Shown here piece by piece: positions 17,682 through 27,506 of a DNA stretch of 64,000 nucleotides (position 1 is the stretch's first letter; each line of letters begins with the position of its first letter). The position numbers were made by a program, and so were the translations under genes. The notes beneath the pieces are model-generated. The model had not been told where the DNA came from, made no database searches, and saw only the letters and a list, made by a program, of their open reading frames with translations. Source of the DNA: Streptomyces griseoincarnatus (GTDB lineage Bacteria > Actinomycetota > Actinomycetes > Streptomycetales > Streptomycetaceae); assembly GCA_014649575.1 (NCBI GenBank), contig BMTH01000003.1, forward strand, positions 248,001-312,000. Direction: 5' to 3'.

Positions 17682-18223
17682 CACAACTCCTTGAAGTGGT
17701 CGAACGGTTCACGGCAGGCCAGGCAGCGGCGCAGCGCCTTGCACGCGGTGGAGGAGAAGCGGCTGAGCAGCTCGGTCTCGGGGGAGCCGCAGTGCGGGCA
17801 GCGGACGGGCTCCCGCGTCCCGTCGGCGGCGCCGCCCTCGCCGGTGCGCGTGGGGCCCAGCTCGACCCGCACGGGCCCGGACGCGGCGCCCGTGCGCGGC
17901 GGGGCGATGCCGAACTCCCGCAGTTTGCGGCGGCCTTCGTCGGTGATGTCGTCGGTCGACCAGGCGGGGGCGAGGACCGTGCGCACCGTGACCTCGCGGA
18001 CGCCGTGCTCGCGCAGCACGCGCTCTATGTCGAGGCTCATCACCTCGACGGCCGGGCAGCCGGTGTAGGTGGGCGTCAGGTCGACCTCGACGCTGTCCGT
18101 GCCGTGCGCCCGGACCGCGCGGACCACGCCCAGCTCGCGCAGGGTCAGCACGGGCAGCTCCGGGTCCGGCACCGAGCCGGCGAGCTCCAGCAACTGCTCC
18201 TCCAGGGGCGTGGTGGTCACCAT
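17681..18223 (-). CDS. paaD: Phenylacetyl-CoA epoxidase maturation protein PaaD
   Basis: MIP18/SufT-type protein of 180 residues needed for assembly of the epoxidase, probably in iron-sulfur or metal-centre maturation. The N-terminal two thirds hold VPDPELPVLTLRELGVV and the motif TYTGCPAVEVM with the conserved Cys; the C-terminus is a zinc ribbon with CPHC and CLAC pairs, the four-Cys arrangement seen in PaaD. It overlaps paaC by 7 bp if ATG 18223 is used, or by 4 bp from GTG 18220. The much longer open frame upstream is antisense-like read-through of paaC sequence and is not coding. Confidence 0.93.
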   Translation of the reverse strand: MVTTTPLEEQLLELAGSVPDPELPVLTLRELGVVRAVRAHGTDSVEVDLTPTYTGCPAVEVMSLDIERVLREHGVREVTVRTVLAPAWSTDDITDEGRRKLREFGIAPPRTGAASGPVRVELGPTRTGEGGAADGTREPVRCPHCGSPETELLSRFSSTACKALRRCLACREPFDHFKEL

Positions 18224-18954
18224 GTCGCCCCCGGGTGGCTGCGGTGAAGGTGCTGCATCTCGGCGAGCATCCGGCCGAACGGCTCGGTGTGCAGGCCCTG
18301 ACGGCCGGCGCCGGCCCTCCAGGCTCCCGAGCGGGGGCCGTCGGGCACGGTGAGCGTGGCGCGGCCGAGCACGTACTCGACCGCCTCCCGCCAGGCGCTC
18401 TCCAGTCCGGGCCAGTCGATGCCGTCGATCCCCTCGACGGGCTGGAACATCTCGCCGGTGAAGCGCCAGAGCGCGTCCACGGCCCGCTGCATGCGCGTGT
18501 GGCTCTCGTCCGTGCCGTCGCCGAGGCGCAGGGTCCACTGCTCGGCGTGGTCGCGGTGGTAGGCGGCCTCCTTGACGGCCTTGCCTGCCAGCGGGGCGAA
18601 GGGGCCGTCGCCGGAGGCGAGCCGGTCGTACAGAAGGTGCTGGTAGACCGAGAAGTACAGCTGGCGGGCGATGGTGTGGGCGAAGTCGCCGCCCGGTTGC
18701 TCCACCAGCTGGAGGTTGCGGAAGGCGCGCTCCTCGCGCAGGAAGGCCAGCTCGTCCTCGTCGCCGGCCATGGACAGCAGCACCCGGGCCTGGCCGAGCA
18801 GGTCGAGCGCGATGTTGGCGAGGGCGACCTCCTCCTCCAGCACGGGGGCGTGGCCGGCCCACTCGCCGAGGCGGTGGGAGAGCACCAGGGCGTCGTCGCC
18901 GAGGGCGAGCGCGGCGGCGGTGGGGACGGTGTCCGCGGGGGGTGTCGTGGTCAC
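18217..18954 (-). CDS. paaC: Phenylacetyl-CoA epoxidase subunit PaaC
   Basis: Structural subunit of the epoxidase, 245 residues, all-helical ferritin-like fold that pairs with PaaA but lacks the diiron site. Typical sequence: LGDDALVLSHRLGEWAGHAP at the N-terminus, EEEVALANIALDLLGQARVLL, and KEAAYHRDHAEQWTLRLGDGT. GTG 18954 is chosen because it overlaps the paaB stop (GTGA). The longer open frame upstream reads through paaB in the wrong frame. It belongs to the tightly overlapping paaABCDE operon. Confidence 0.94.
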   Translation of the reverse strand: MTTTPPADTVPTAAALALGDDALVLSHRLGEWAGHAPVLEEEVALANIALDLLGQARVLLSMAGDEDELAFLREERAFRNLQLVEQPGGDFAHTIARQLYFSVYQHLLYDRLASGDGPFAPLAGKAVKEAAYHRDHAEQWTLRLGDGTDESHTRMQRAVDALWRFTGEMFQPVEGIDGIDWPGLESAWREAVEYVLGRATLTVPDGPRSGAWRAGAGRQGLHTEPFGRMLAEMQHLHRSHPGATW

Positions 18955-19234
18955 AGGTGCTGCACCCCCTCGGGGATCTCGTAGAAGGTCGGGTGCCGGT
19001 AGGCCTTGTCGGCGGCCGGCTCGAAGAAGGGGTCCTTCTCGTCGGGCGAGGAGGCCGTGACGGCGGAGGACGGCACGACCCAGATGGAGACGCCCTCGCC
19101 GCGGCGGGTGTACAGATCGCGCGCGTTGCGCAGGGCGAGCTCGGCGTCCGGGGCGTGCAGGCTGCCGGCGTGGGTGTGGGACAGGCCCCGGCGTGAGCGC
19201 ACGAAGACCTCCCACAGCGGCCAGTCGGTGTGGG

Positions 19235-19238
<4 letters not shown>
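18951..19238 (-). CDS. paaB: Phenylacetyl-CoA epoxidase subunit PaaB
   Basis: Small bridging subunit of the epoxidase, 95 residues, at the usual family length. Recognised from [24 protein letters not shown] and the C-terminal [23 protein letters not shown]. It has no catalytic residues; it joins PaaAC dimers and is needed for activity. ATG 19238 overlaps the paaA stop by 4 bp. Confidence 0.95.
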
Positions 19239-20251
<1,013 letters not shown>

Positions 20252-20293
20252 GGGGTCCCCCTCGACCTGGATGCTTCCCTGAGCACGCTCCCG

Positions 20294-20307
20294 ACCGATC
20301 GTTCGGT
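20294..20307. promoter_or_regulatory. PaaR-type operator before paaA
   Basis: ACCGATCGTTCGGT, which on the minus strand reads ACCGAACGATCGGT, the same 14-mer as at 25269-25282. It fits the core ACCGNNCGNNCGGT that I recall for the corynebacterial PaaR box. Its position upstream of paaA suits a repressor site. Confidence 0.75.
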
Positions 20308-20575
20308 TCGTGCGGTTCCATGGTGAGACGGGGGCCGCGAGGTGTCAACCGCTGTGGATAACCTGCCGGTGCCGACCGACGACGGCCGTGGGGCGGCCGT
20401 GGGGCGGCCGGATGTGGCGACCGCCACGGGACGGAGCGCCGACGGGACTGTGCCCGGGCGGCCGGGGCTGAGTACCGTTCCGTGCGACACGGCGGAGCGG
20501 CCGTGGCCCCGTACGGCGAAGGCCTCAGGGCCGGGCGGACGCGGCAAGGGACCGGGACTCGGGGATCGGGGCGGG
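20308..20575. other. Promoter region between paaA and the DUF5819 gene
   Basis: Holds a TGTGGATAA box at 20353-20361 (reverse complement TTATCCACA, the classical DnaA box) and then GC-rich sequence. The open frame of the DUF5819 gene extends back to 20342, but composition there is poor in family-like sequence, so I treat this stretch as non-coding leader. Confidence 0.45.
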
Positions 20576-21412
20576 ATGGACGCGCAGGACAAGGGCTCGG
20601 ACGCCCGGCACGGGCCCGCGGAGCCGGGCGTGCCGGGACCGCGCGCCCCGCTGCCGGGACCCGCGGCGCCGGCGGACGAACCGTCGGCGGCGGAGCCGCC
20701 GTCCCCGGACGGCAAGGAGACGGCCGCCGCCGAGGAGCCGCCGTGCGACCCCGCCGACGGGCCCCGCACCGGCGTCGCCGCCCTGTCCCTGCGCTATCAG
20801 ATCGGTGCCGCGCTCGCCCTCGCGGTGGTCGCCGTCGCTGTCTGCGTGCACCTCGGCATGACGTTCCTGCACGTGGCGCCGGCGAACACAGTGAGCAAGA
20901 AGCACAGCGGGACGATCTCCGACTGGATCTACCCGGAGTTCGAGCAGAACTGGAAGCTGTTCGCCCCGAACCCGCTCCAGCAGAACGTGTCCGTGCAGGT
21001 CAGGGCAGAGATCCGCACGCCGGACGGCGGAAGCCGCACCACCGGCTGGTACGACCTGTCGGCGCAGGACGGACGCGCCATCGACGGCAACCCGGTGCCC
21101 AGCCACACCCAGCAGAACGAGCTGCGCCGCGCCTGGGACTTCTACGTCTCCACGCACGACGACGACAACCGCCCGGTGGGCCTGCGCGGGGCCCTGTCCG
21201 AGTCGTACCTGCGGCGGATCATGGTGATGCGCCTGGACCGCGCGGACGCGGCGGGGCGGGACGGCGAGGTCGCGCGCGTCCAGGTGCGCTCGCGCACCAC
21301 CCAGGTGCCGCCGCCGTCGTGGAGCGGGGAGAAGGTGTCGGACAAGGCCGTCCACCGGGTGTTGCCCTGGTGGCTGCTGCCGGAGGACGAGACCCGGGGA
21401 GGCATCGGATGA
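20576..21412 (+). CDS. DUF5819 family membrane-anchored protein
   Basis: Protein of 278 residues of the DUF5819 type, function unknown. Residues 1-75 are disordered Pro/Ala/Glu-rich sequence; one membrane helix at about 80-105 is followed by an extracytoplasmic domain with SDWIYPEFEQNWKLFAPNP, in which the FxPxPxFxQNWxLFAPxP-like signature of the family is clear. The ATG chosen (20576, MDAQ) is the last one before the structured part; no strong ribosome binding site is seen at any candidate start. It overlaps the HTTM gene downstream by 4 bp (ATGA), a pairing that suggests one complex. Confidence 0.8.
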   Translation: MDAQDKGSDARHGPAEPGVPGPRAPLPGPAAPADEPSAAEPPSPDGKETAAAEEPPCDPADGPRTGVAALSLRYQIGAALALAVVAVAVCVHLGMTFLHVAPANTVSKKHSGTISDWIYPEFEQNWKLFAPNPLQQNVSVQVRAEIRTPDGGSRTTGWYDLSAQDGRAIDGNPVPSHTQQNELRRAWDFYVSTHDDDNRPVGLRGALSESYLRRIMVMRLDRADAAGRDGEVARVQVRSRTTQVPPPSWSGEKVSDKAVHRVLPWWLLPEDETRGGIG

Positions 21413-22665
21413 ACCGCCTGTCGCTGGCGGTCTCCCAGGCCATCGCCCGGGTCACCGGCTCCGCCCTCGGCCCGTACCAGACGGCCGTGCTGCGCATCGG
21501 TCTCGGCCTCACCTGGCTGCTGTTCCTGCTGCGGGAGTACCCCCACCGGCAGGAGCTCTACGGCCCCGACAGCCCCTGGTCCTGGGACCTCGCCGCCCAG
21601 CTGGTCGGGTCCAACGGCGCCTTCACCGTGCTGCTCTGGTCGGACAGCCAGATCTGGTTCGAGGCGGTCTACGCGCTCGCCGTGCTGTTCAGCCTGCTGC
21701 TGCTGCTCGGCTGGCGCACCCGCACCACGGCGGCGCTGTTCATGGCCGGCGTCCTCACCCTGCAGAACCGCAGCGTCTTCATGGGCGACGGCGGCGACAA
21801 CGTCCTGCACATCATGGCGATCTACCTCGTCTTCACCCGCTGCGGGCAGGTCTGGTCCCTGGACGCGCGGCGGGCGCGCCGGGCCGCGGAGGCACGCGCG
21901 CGTGGGGAGCGGACGCCCGACCGGGCGGGTCCCGCGCTGTGGGCGGTCCTCGGCCTTGTCCTGCTACTGGGGTCGCTGTCGGGCCGGACGGACGGCGACT
22001 GGTTCATACCCGCGCTGCTGTGGGCGGTGTGGCTCGGGCAGGCGGTGTGGTGGCTGGTCGGGCGCCTGGCGAGGACGGACCAGCCGCGCATCCTGCTGGA
22101 CGTGGTGGCGAACGTCGTGCACAACGGCGCGCTGCTGGTGATCATGGCTGAGGCCTGCCTGATCTACGCCACGGCCGGCTGGTACAAGGTGCAGGGCTCC
22201 CGCTGGCAGGACGGTACGGCGGTCCACTACCCGCTGCACCTGGAGTACTTCTCCCCCTGGCCGTCGCTGGCGGAGCTGTTCACCGCGAGCGGCACCCTGG
22301 TGATGCTGGTGACCTATGTGACCGTGGCGGTGCAGGTCGCCTTCCCGTTCACGCTGTTCAACCGGCGGGTCAAGAACGTCCTGCTGAGCTTCATGATCCT
22401 GGAGCACGCGGTGATCGCCGTGGTGCTCGGGCTGCCCTTCTTCTCCCTGGCGATGATCGCGGCCGACGCCGTCTTCCTCCCCACGTCCTTCCTGCGCCGG
22501 ACCGGCCGCGTGGCGGCACGCGCGCGGGAGCGGCTGCGGCCGCGCGAGGACGCGGAACTCGTCCCGCCGCAGCTACGCCCGGACGGTGCGCCCGGTGGTC
22601 CGCCCGCCGTCGGTCCGGCGGAGGCCGCCCCGGTGACCGACAGGGTGCCCGGCCCGCGCACGTAG
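21409..22665 (+). CDS. HTTM-domain integral membrane protein
   Basis: Polytopic membrane protein of 418 residues. The HTTM (horizontally transferred transmembrane) domain is the membrane part of vitamin-K-dependent gamma-carboxylase and of many bacterial proteins of unknown role. Visible are RIGLGLTWLLFLLREYPHRQELYG, MGDGGDNVLHIMAIYLVFT, and ATAGWYKVQGSRWQDGTAVHYPLHLEYF, the last a typical HTTM signature. Seven to nine hydrophobic helices can be counted. The C-terminal 60 residues are a polar tail with many Pro and Arg. Co-translated with DUF5819; no enzyme activity is assigned. Confidence 0.85.
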   Translation: MNRLSLAVSQAIARVTGSALGPYQTAVLRIGLGLTWLLFLLREYPHRQELYGPDSPWSWDLAAQLVGSNGAFTVLLWSDSQIWFEAVYALAVLFSLLLLLGWRTRTTAALFMAGVLTLQNRSVFMGDGGDNVLHIMAIYLVFTRCGQVWSLDARRARRAAEARARGERTPDRAGPALWAVLGLVLLLGSLSGRTDGDWFIPALLWAVWLGQAVWWLVGRLARTDQPRILLDVVANVVHNGALLVIMAEACLIYATAGWYKVQGSRWQDGTAVHYPLHLEYFSPWPSLAELFTASGTLVMLVTYVTVAVQVAFPFTLFNRRVKNVLLSFMILEHAVIAVVLGLPFFSLAMIAADAVFLPTSFLRRTGRVAARARERLRPREDAELVPPQLRPDGAPGGPPAVGPAEAAPVTDRVPGPRT

Positions 22666-22675
22666 GCTGCTCGGC

Positions 22676-23479
22676 ATGACCGACCCCGTCCACGACCCGT
22701 CCGCCGCGACCCCCGAGAGCCCGGTGGGCCCGGTGGATCCGGTGGCCGTATGGCGCCGGGCCGCACCGGACGCGGTGCTGCTCGACGGCTTCCACGCGCT
22801 CAAGCACGCCGTGCGCTTCGGCGCCGAGGTGCTCGTCGCGGTCACCGCCGACCGGGCCGCCGCCCTGGCGCTCGCCGACGAGCTGGCCGCGGACGTACGG
22901 GACACGGTGGCGGGGCTGCTCACGGAGGTGCCGTACGCGACGTACTCCTCGCTGGTGCCGCGACCGCACCCCACCGCCGTCGCGGCGCTCGCCGTACGCC
23001 CGGACCGCGCGGGCAACCTGGCGAAGCTGGCGCACGCGCCGCGCACAGCGCCGGTGGTGGTCCTGGACCAGCCGCGCAACCTGGGCAACGCGGGGGCCGT
23101 GGTCCGGCTGGCCGCCGGATTCGGGGCGACCGGCGTCGTCACCACAGGGACGCTGGACCCCTGGCATCCCACCGTGGTGCGCGGCGGGGCGGGGCTGCAC
23201 TTCGCCACCGCCGTGGAACGCCTGACCGTGGACGAGCTGCCGCCCGGGCCGCTCTTCGCGCTGGACCCGGAGGGCGAGGACATCCGCTCCGTGAAGCTCC
23301 CGGACGAGGCGCTGCTCGCCTTCGGATCCGAGCGTACCGGGCTCACGGCCGGGCTGCGGGCGCGGGCCGACCATCTGGTCGCGCTGCCGATGAGCCCCCA
23401 GGTCTCCAGCTACAACCTCGCGACCAGTGTGGCCATGACGCTGTACCACTGGAGCGCCGCCGGGGGCGCACCCGCCTGA
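22676..23479 (+). CDS. SPOUT-family (TrmH-like) RNA methyltransferase
   Basis: Probable 2'-O-ribose methyltransferase of rRNA or tRNA, 267 residues. The C-terminal SPOUT knot domain shows the three TrmH motifs: VVLDQPRNLGNAGAVVRLA (motif 1), LLAFGSERTGLT (motif 2) and LPMSPQVSSYNLATSVAMTLY (motif 3). The N-terminal domain matches neither RlmB nor TrmH closely, so the target is open. A TAGGCT box ends 7 bases before the ATG, indicating a leaderless start independent of the HTTM gene. Converges on paaN with only 6 bp between the stop codons. Confidence 0.9.
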   Translation: MTDPVHDPSAATPESPVGPVDPVAVWRRAAPDAVLLDGFHALKHAVRFGAEVLVAVTADRAAALALADELAADVRDTVAGLLTEVPYATYSSLVPRPHPTAVAALAVRPDRAGNLAKLAHAPRTAPVVVLDQPRNLGNAGAVVRLAAGFGATGVVTTGTLDPWHPTVVRGGAGLHFATAVERLTVDELPPGPLFALDPEGEDIRSVKLPDEALLAFGSERTGLTAGLRARADHLVALPMSPQVSSYNLATSVAMTLYHWSAAGGAPA

Positions 23480-23485
23480 GGCGGC

Positions 23486-25177
23486 TCAGGCCTCCCGGCG
23501 CACCTCGACGACCCGGAAGCGGTTGGCCACGAAGGCGCCGTCGCACAGGGCGGCGTTGGCCGCCGGGTTGCCGCCGGAGCCGTGGAAGTCGGAGAAGGCG
23601 GCCGTCTGGTTCACGTAGACCCCGCCGGTGAGGTTCAGCGAAAGCTGCGCGGCCTCCTCCAGGCAGACCTCCGTCACGGCCTCCTCGACCTCCGGGGAGG
23701 TCGTGTACGCGCCGACGGTCATCGCGCCCTTCTCCTGGATGGTGCGCCGCAGCAGCTCCGTCGCGCCGGCGGCCGAGTCCACGGCGACCAGGAAGGAGAC
23801 CGGGCCGAAGCACTCGCTCATGTAGGCGGCCTCGGCGTCCGGCTTGGCGCCGTCCAGCTTCACGATCACCGGCGTGCGCACCACGGCGCCCGGGAACTCC
23901 GGGTTGGTGATCTCACGGGAGGCGAGCGCGACCTCGCCGAGACCGGCGGCGGCCTCAAGGCGGGCCTTCACGTCCGGGTTGACGATCGCGCCCAGCAGGG
24001 CGTTGGCGCGGGCGTCGTCCCCGAGCAGGCCGTCGACCGCCTTGGCCAGGTCGGCGGCCACCTCGTCGAAGGACTTGGGGCCCTGGTCGGTGGTGATGCC
24101 GTCGCGGGGGACCAGCAGGTTCTGCGGGGTGGTGCACATCTGGCCGCTGTACAGGGACAGGGAGAACGCCAGGTTGGACAGCATCCCCTTGTAGTCGTCG
24201 GTGGACTCGACGATCACCGTGTTGACGCCGGCCTTCTCCGTGTGGACCTGCGCCTGGCGCGCGTTGCTCTCCAGCCAGTCGCCGAACTCCGTCGAGCCCG
24301 TGTAGTCGATGACGCGGATCTCCGGGCGCGTGGCGAGCGTCTTGGCGATGCCCTCGCCGGGCCGCTCGGCGGCCAGCGCCACCAGGTTCGGGTCGAAGCC
24401 GGCCTCGGCGAGCACCTGGCGGGCGACCTGGACGGTGAGCGCCAGCGGCAGCACCGCGCGCGGGTGCGGCTTGACCAGGACCGCGTTGCCCGTGGCCAGG
24501 GAGGCGAACAGGCCCGGGTAGCCGTTCCACGTCGGGAAGGTGTTGCAGCCGATGACCAGGCCGATGCCGCGCGGCACCGGGACGAAGCTCTTGGTGAGGG
24601 CGAGCGGGTCGCGCTTGCCCTGCGGCTTGGTCCACTCCGCGGTGTCGGGCGTGCGCACCTGCTCCACGTACGCGTAGGCGACGGCCTCCATGCCGCGGTC
24701 CTGCGCGTGCGGGCCGCCGGCCTGGAAGGCCATCATGAACGCCTGGCCGGAGGTGTGCATGACCGCCTGGGCGAACTCCATGGTCCGGTCGCTGATCCGC
24801 TTGAGGATCTCCAGGCAGACCACCGCGCGGGTCTCCGCGCCCGCGTCCCGCCAGGCGCGCATCCCGGCCTTCATGGCGGGGAGCAGCACGTCCAGGTCCG
24901 CGTGCGGGTAGCTGACGCCCAGCTCGACGCCGTACGGGGAGGTCTCGCCCTCCACCCAGCCGTCCGTCCCGGGCTGGTCCAGCTCGATGCGGTTGCCGAG
25001 CAGGGCGTCGAAGGCGGCCTTGCCCGCGGCCATGTCCAGGCTGCCGTTCTCCCCGTACGCCTTCGGGTGCTCGGGGTGGGGGGACCAGTACGCGCGCGTG
25101 CGGATCGCTTCCAGGGCCTGGTCCAGGGTGGGACGGTGGCGGGCGATCAGCTCGTGCGCGGTGAGTTCGGCGGCCAT
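23486..25177 (-). CDS. paaN: Phenylacetate-degradation aldehyde dehydrogenase PaaN
   Basis: Aldehyde-dehydrogenase-fold protein of 563 residues of the PaaN type found in Gram-positive phenylacetate pathways; thought to oxidise the semialdehyde formed after ring opening. It has only the dehydrogenase part; the hydratase half of PaaZ is absent. The NAD-binding region shows GIGLVIGCNTFPTWNGYPG and ATGNAVLVKPHPRAVLPLA; the putative nucleophile is the Cys of LYSGQMCTTPQN. The start ATG 25177 has GAGGAG about 11 bases upstream. It diverges from paaH, with a PaaR-type dyad in the shared 161-bp gap. Confidence 0.92.
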   Translation of the reverse strand: MAAELTAHELIARHRPTLDQALEAIRTRAYWSPHPEHPKAYGENGSLDMAAGKAAFDALLGNRIELDQPGTDGWVEGETSPYGVELGVSYPHADLDVLLPAMKAGMRAWRDAGAETRAVVCLEILKRISDRTMEFAQAVMHTSGQAFMMAFQAGGPHAQDRGMEAVAYAYVEQVRTPDTAEWTKPQGKRDPLALTKSFVPVPRGIGLVIGCNTFPTWNGYPGLFASLATGNAVLVKPHPRAVLPLALTVQVARQVLAEAGFDPNLVALAAERPGEGIAKTLATRPEIRVIDYTGSTEFGDWLESNARQAQVHTEKAGVNTVIVESTDDYKGMLSNLAFSLSLYSGQMCTTPQNLLVPRDGITTDQGPKSFDEVAADLAKAVDGLLGDDARANALLGAIVNPDVKARLEAAAGLGEVALASREITNPEFPGAVVRTPVIVKLDGAKPDAEAAYMSECFGPVSFLVAVDSAAGATELLRRTIQEKGAMTVGAYTTSPEVEEAVTEVCLEEAAQLSLNLTGGVYVNQTAAFSDFHGSGGNPAANAALCDGAFVANRFRVVEVRREA

Positions 25178-25268
25178 GCGGGACCAACTCCTCGTCTGGA
25201 GAACTCTTCGTCGAGCTCTTGGACCTGTGCGGAAACGTAGTCAGGAACGGGCGGTCAGAGTTAGAGTA

Positions 25269-25282
25269 ACCGAACGATCGGT
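25269..25282. promoter_or_regulatory. PaaR-type operator between paaN and paaH
   Basis: ACCGAACGATCGGT, identical to the inverted copy in front of paaA and located between the divergent paaN and paaH starts, where one bound dimer could shut both promoters. A TTTTCCACA-like motif (25307-25315, minus strand) follows. Confidence 0.78.
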
Positions 25283-25338
25283 CGGGACAAGGGGGTCCGC
25301 CGCATCTGTGGAAAACACCGTGCGGGAGGATCGCGCAC

Positions 25339-26853
25339 ATGACAGCACTCGACCTCAGCAGTCCCGTGGCCGTGGTCGGCACCGGCACCATGGGGCAGGG
25401 AATCGCCCAGGTCGCGCTGGTCGCGGGCCATCCCGTGCGGCTCTACGACGCCGCCCCGGGCCTGGCCCGCAAGGCCGCCGACACGATCGGCTCCCGGCTC
25501 GACCGGCTGGTGGAGAAGGAGCGCCTCACCGCGGACGAACGGGACGCGGCGCGCTCCCGGCTGACTCCCGTCGACGACCTCTCCGGACTCGCCGGCTGCT
25601 CCCTCGTCGTCGAGGCGGTCGTGGAGCGCCTCGACGTCAAGCAGGAGCTGCTGCGGGCGCTGGAGGACGCCGTCGCCGACGACTGCCTCCTCGCCACCAA
25701 CACCTCGTCCCTGTCGGTCACCTCGATCGGCGGCGCGCTGCGCGTCCCGGGCCGCTTCGTCGGCCTGCACTTCTTCAACCCGGCGCCGCTGCTGCCGCTC
25801 GTCGAGGTGGTCTCCGGCTTCGCCACCGACGTCGACGCCGCCACGCGCGCGTACGAGACCGCCCGCGCCTGGGGGAAGACGCCGGTCGCCTGCGCCGACA
25901 CCCCCGGCTTCATCGTCAACCGCGTCGCGCGCCCCTTCTACGCCGAGGCCTTCACGGTGTACGAGATGCAGGGCGCGGACCCCGCGACCATCGACGCGGT
26001 GCTGCGCGAGTCCGGCGGCTTCCGGATGGGCGCCTTCGAGCTGACCGACCTCATCGGGCAGGACGTCAACGAGTCGGTGACGCACTCGGTGTGGCAGGCG
26101 TTCTTCCAGGACGTCCGCTTCCGGCCGTCCCTGGCCCAGCGCCGGCTGGTCGAGTCCGGCCGGCTCGGCCGCAAGACCGGCCACGGCTGGTACGACCACC
26201 GGGAGGGCGCCGAGCGGCCCGAGCCGCACACCGCCGACCCCGCCGAGCCGCCCGCGTACGTCGTCGCCGAGGGCGCTCTGGGACCCGCGGAGGAGCTGCT
26301 GGACCTGATCCGCGAGGCGGGCATCGAGGTGCGTGAGGCCGAGGAGGACGAAGGCACCCGACTGGTCCTGCCGAGCGGCGGGCAACTCGTCCTGGCCGAC
26401 GGGCAGCTCTCCGCGGAGTTCGGCGACGTCGTCCACTTCGACCTGGCGCTGGACTACCGCAAGTCCACGCGCATCGCGCTGTCCCACGCCGCGCACACCT
26501 CCGCCGCGACCGTCGCCCAGGCCACCGGGCTGTTCCAGGCGCTCGGCAAGAAGGTGAGCGTCATCGGGGACGTCCCCGGGATGATCGTGGCGCGGACGGT
26601 GGCCCGGATCATCGACCTCGCCGTCGACGCGGTCGCCCAGGGCGTCGCCACCGAGGAGGACGTCGACACCGCGATGCGCCTCGGTGTGAACTACCCCCTC
26701 GGACCGTTCGAGTGGAGCCGTCGCCTCGGCCGTGGCTGGGCCGGAGCCCTGCTGGACGAGATGCACGAGGTGGACCCGTGCGGCAGGTACGCGCCGTCCC
26801 TCGCGCTCCATCGGTACGCGTGCGCCACCGACCAGCGGGAGGACACCCCATGA
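25339..26853 (+). CDS. paaH: 3-hydroxyacyl-CoA dehydrogenase (PaaH type)
   Basis: NAD-dependent dehydrogenase of 504 residues acting in the beta-oxidation-like steps of phenylacetate catabolism. Rossmann domain at 1-185 with GTGTMGQGIA; the catalytic His lies in GLHFFNPAPLLPLVEVV, with the conserved NRV...FYAEAF stretch after it. Two copies of the C-terminal 3HCDH domain are seen (about 190-285 and 410-500), the long form typical of PaaH rather than of 280-residue hydroxybutyryl-CoA enzymes. ATG 25339 has GGAGGA eight bases upstream. The stop overlaps the start of the TetR gene by 4 bp. Confidence 0.92.
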   Translation: MTALDLSSPVAVVGTGTMGQGIAQVALVAGHPVRLYDAAPGLARKAADTIGSRLDRLVEKERLTADERDAARSRLTPVDDLSGLAGCSLVVEAVVERLDVKQELLRALEDAVADDCLLATNTSSLSVTSIGGALRVPGRFVGLHFFNPAPLLPLVEVVSGFATDVDAATRAYETARAWGKTPVACADTPGFIVNRVARPFYAEAFTVYEMQGADPATIDAVLRESGGFRMGAFELTDLIGQDVNESVTHSVWQAFFQDVRFRPSLAQRRLVESGRLGRKTGHGWYDHREGAERPEPHTADPAEPPAYVVAEGALGPAEELLDLIREAGIEVREAEEDEGTRLVLPSGGQLVLADGQLSAEFGDVVHFDLALDYRKSTRIALSHAAHTSAATVAQATGLFQALGKKVSVIGDVPGMIVARTVARIIDLAVDAVAQGVATEEDVDTAMRLGVNYPLGPFEWSRRLGRGWAGALLDEMHEVDPCGRYAPSLALHRYACATDQREDTP

Positions 26854-27452
26854 CCACCGCCAAGCGGGACACCTACACCCCGGAGACGCTGCTGTCCGTG
26901 GCGGTCCAGGTGTTCAACGAACGCGGCTACGACGGCACGTCCATGGAGCACCTCTCCAGGGCCGCAGGCATCTCCAAGTCGTCGATCTACCACCACGTGG
27001 CCGGCAAGGAGGAGCTGCTGCGCCGCGCGGTGAGCCGGGCGCTCGACGGTCTCTTCGGGATCCTCGACGAGGAGGACGCGCGCGTGGGGCGTCCCGTCGA
27101 GCGTCTGGAGTACGTCGTACGGCGCATGGTCGAGGTGCTGATCGCGGAGCTGCCGTACGTGACGCTGCTGCTGCGGGTGCGGGGCAACACGGACACCGAG
27201 CGCTGGGCGCTGGAGCGGCGGCGCGAGTTCGACCACCGGGTGGCCGAGCTGCTGAAGGCCGCGGCGGCAGACGGGGACGTGCGCGAGGACATAGAGGTGC
27301 GGCTGGTGACCCGGCTGGTCTTCGGCATGATCAACTCCATCGTGGAGTGGTACCGGCCGGACGGACGCGGCATGAACGAGCGCGAGGTGGCCGACGCGGT
27401 GGCGCAGCTCGCCTTCGGAGGACTGCGCGAGGCGGGCGACGGGCGCGGATGA
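26850..27452 (+). CDS. paaR: TetR-family regulator, PaaR-like
   Basis: TetR-type repressor of 200 residues: HTH at about 11-58 (YTPETLLSVAVQVFNERGYD, SMEHLSRAAGIS, KSSIYHHVAGKEELL) and an all-helical ligand domain. It is translationally coupled to paaH. The likely ligand is phenylacetyl-CoA, as for other PaaR proteins. The probable target is the 14-bp dyad found before paaA, between paaN and paaH, and, with one base changed, before bkdA. The name rests on context and operator; sequence alone shows only TetR family membership. Confidence 0.85.
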   Translation: MTTAKRDTYTPETLLSVAVQVFNERGYDGTSMEHLSRAAGISKSSIYHHVAGKEELLRRAVSRALDGLFGILDEEDARVGRPVERLEYVVRRMVEVLIAELPYVTLLLRVRGNTDTERWALERRREFDHRVAELLKAAAADGDVREDIEVRLVTRLVFGMINSIVEWYRPDGRGMNEREVADAVAQLAFGGLREAGDGRG

Positions 27453-27506
27453 CGGCGGCGGAAAACCGGTGGGCGGCGGGCGGCCGGAGGCCTGGCCTCG
27501 CTGCCG

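Noticed and set aside
23582..25240. Plus-strand open frame of 552 codons opposite paaN
   Set aside because: Shadow of a clear paaN gene.
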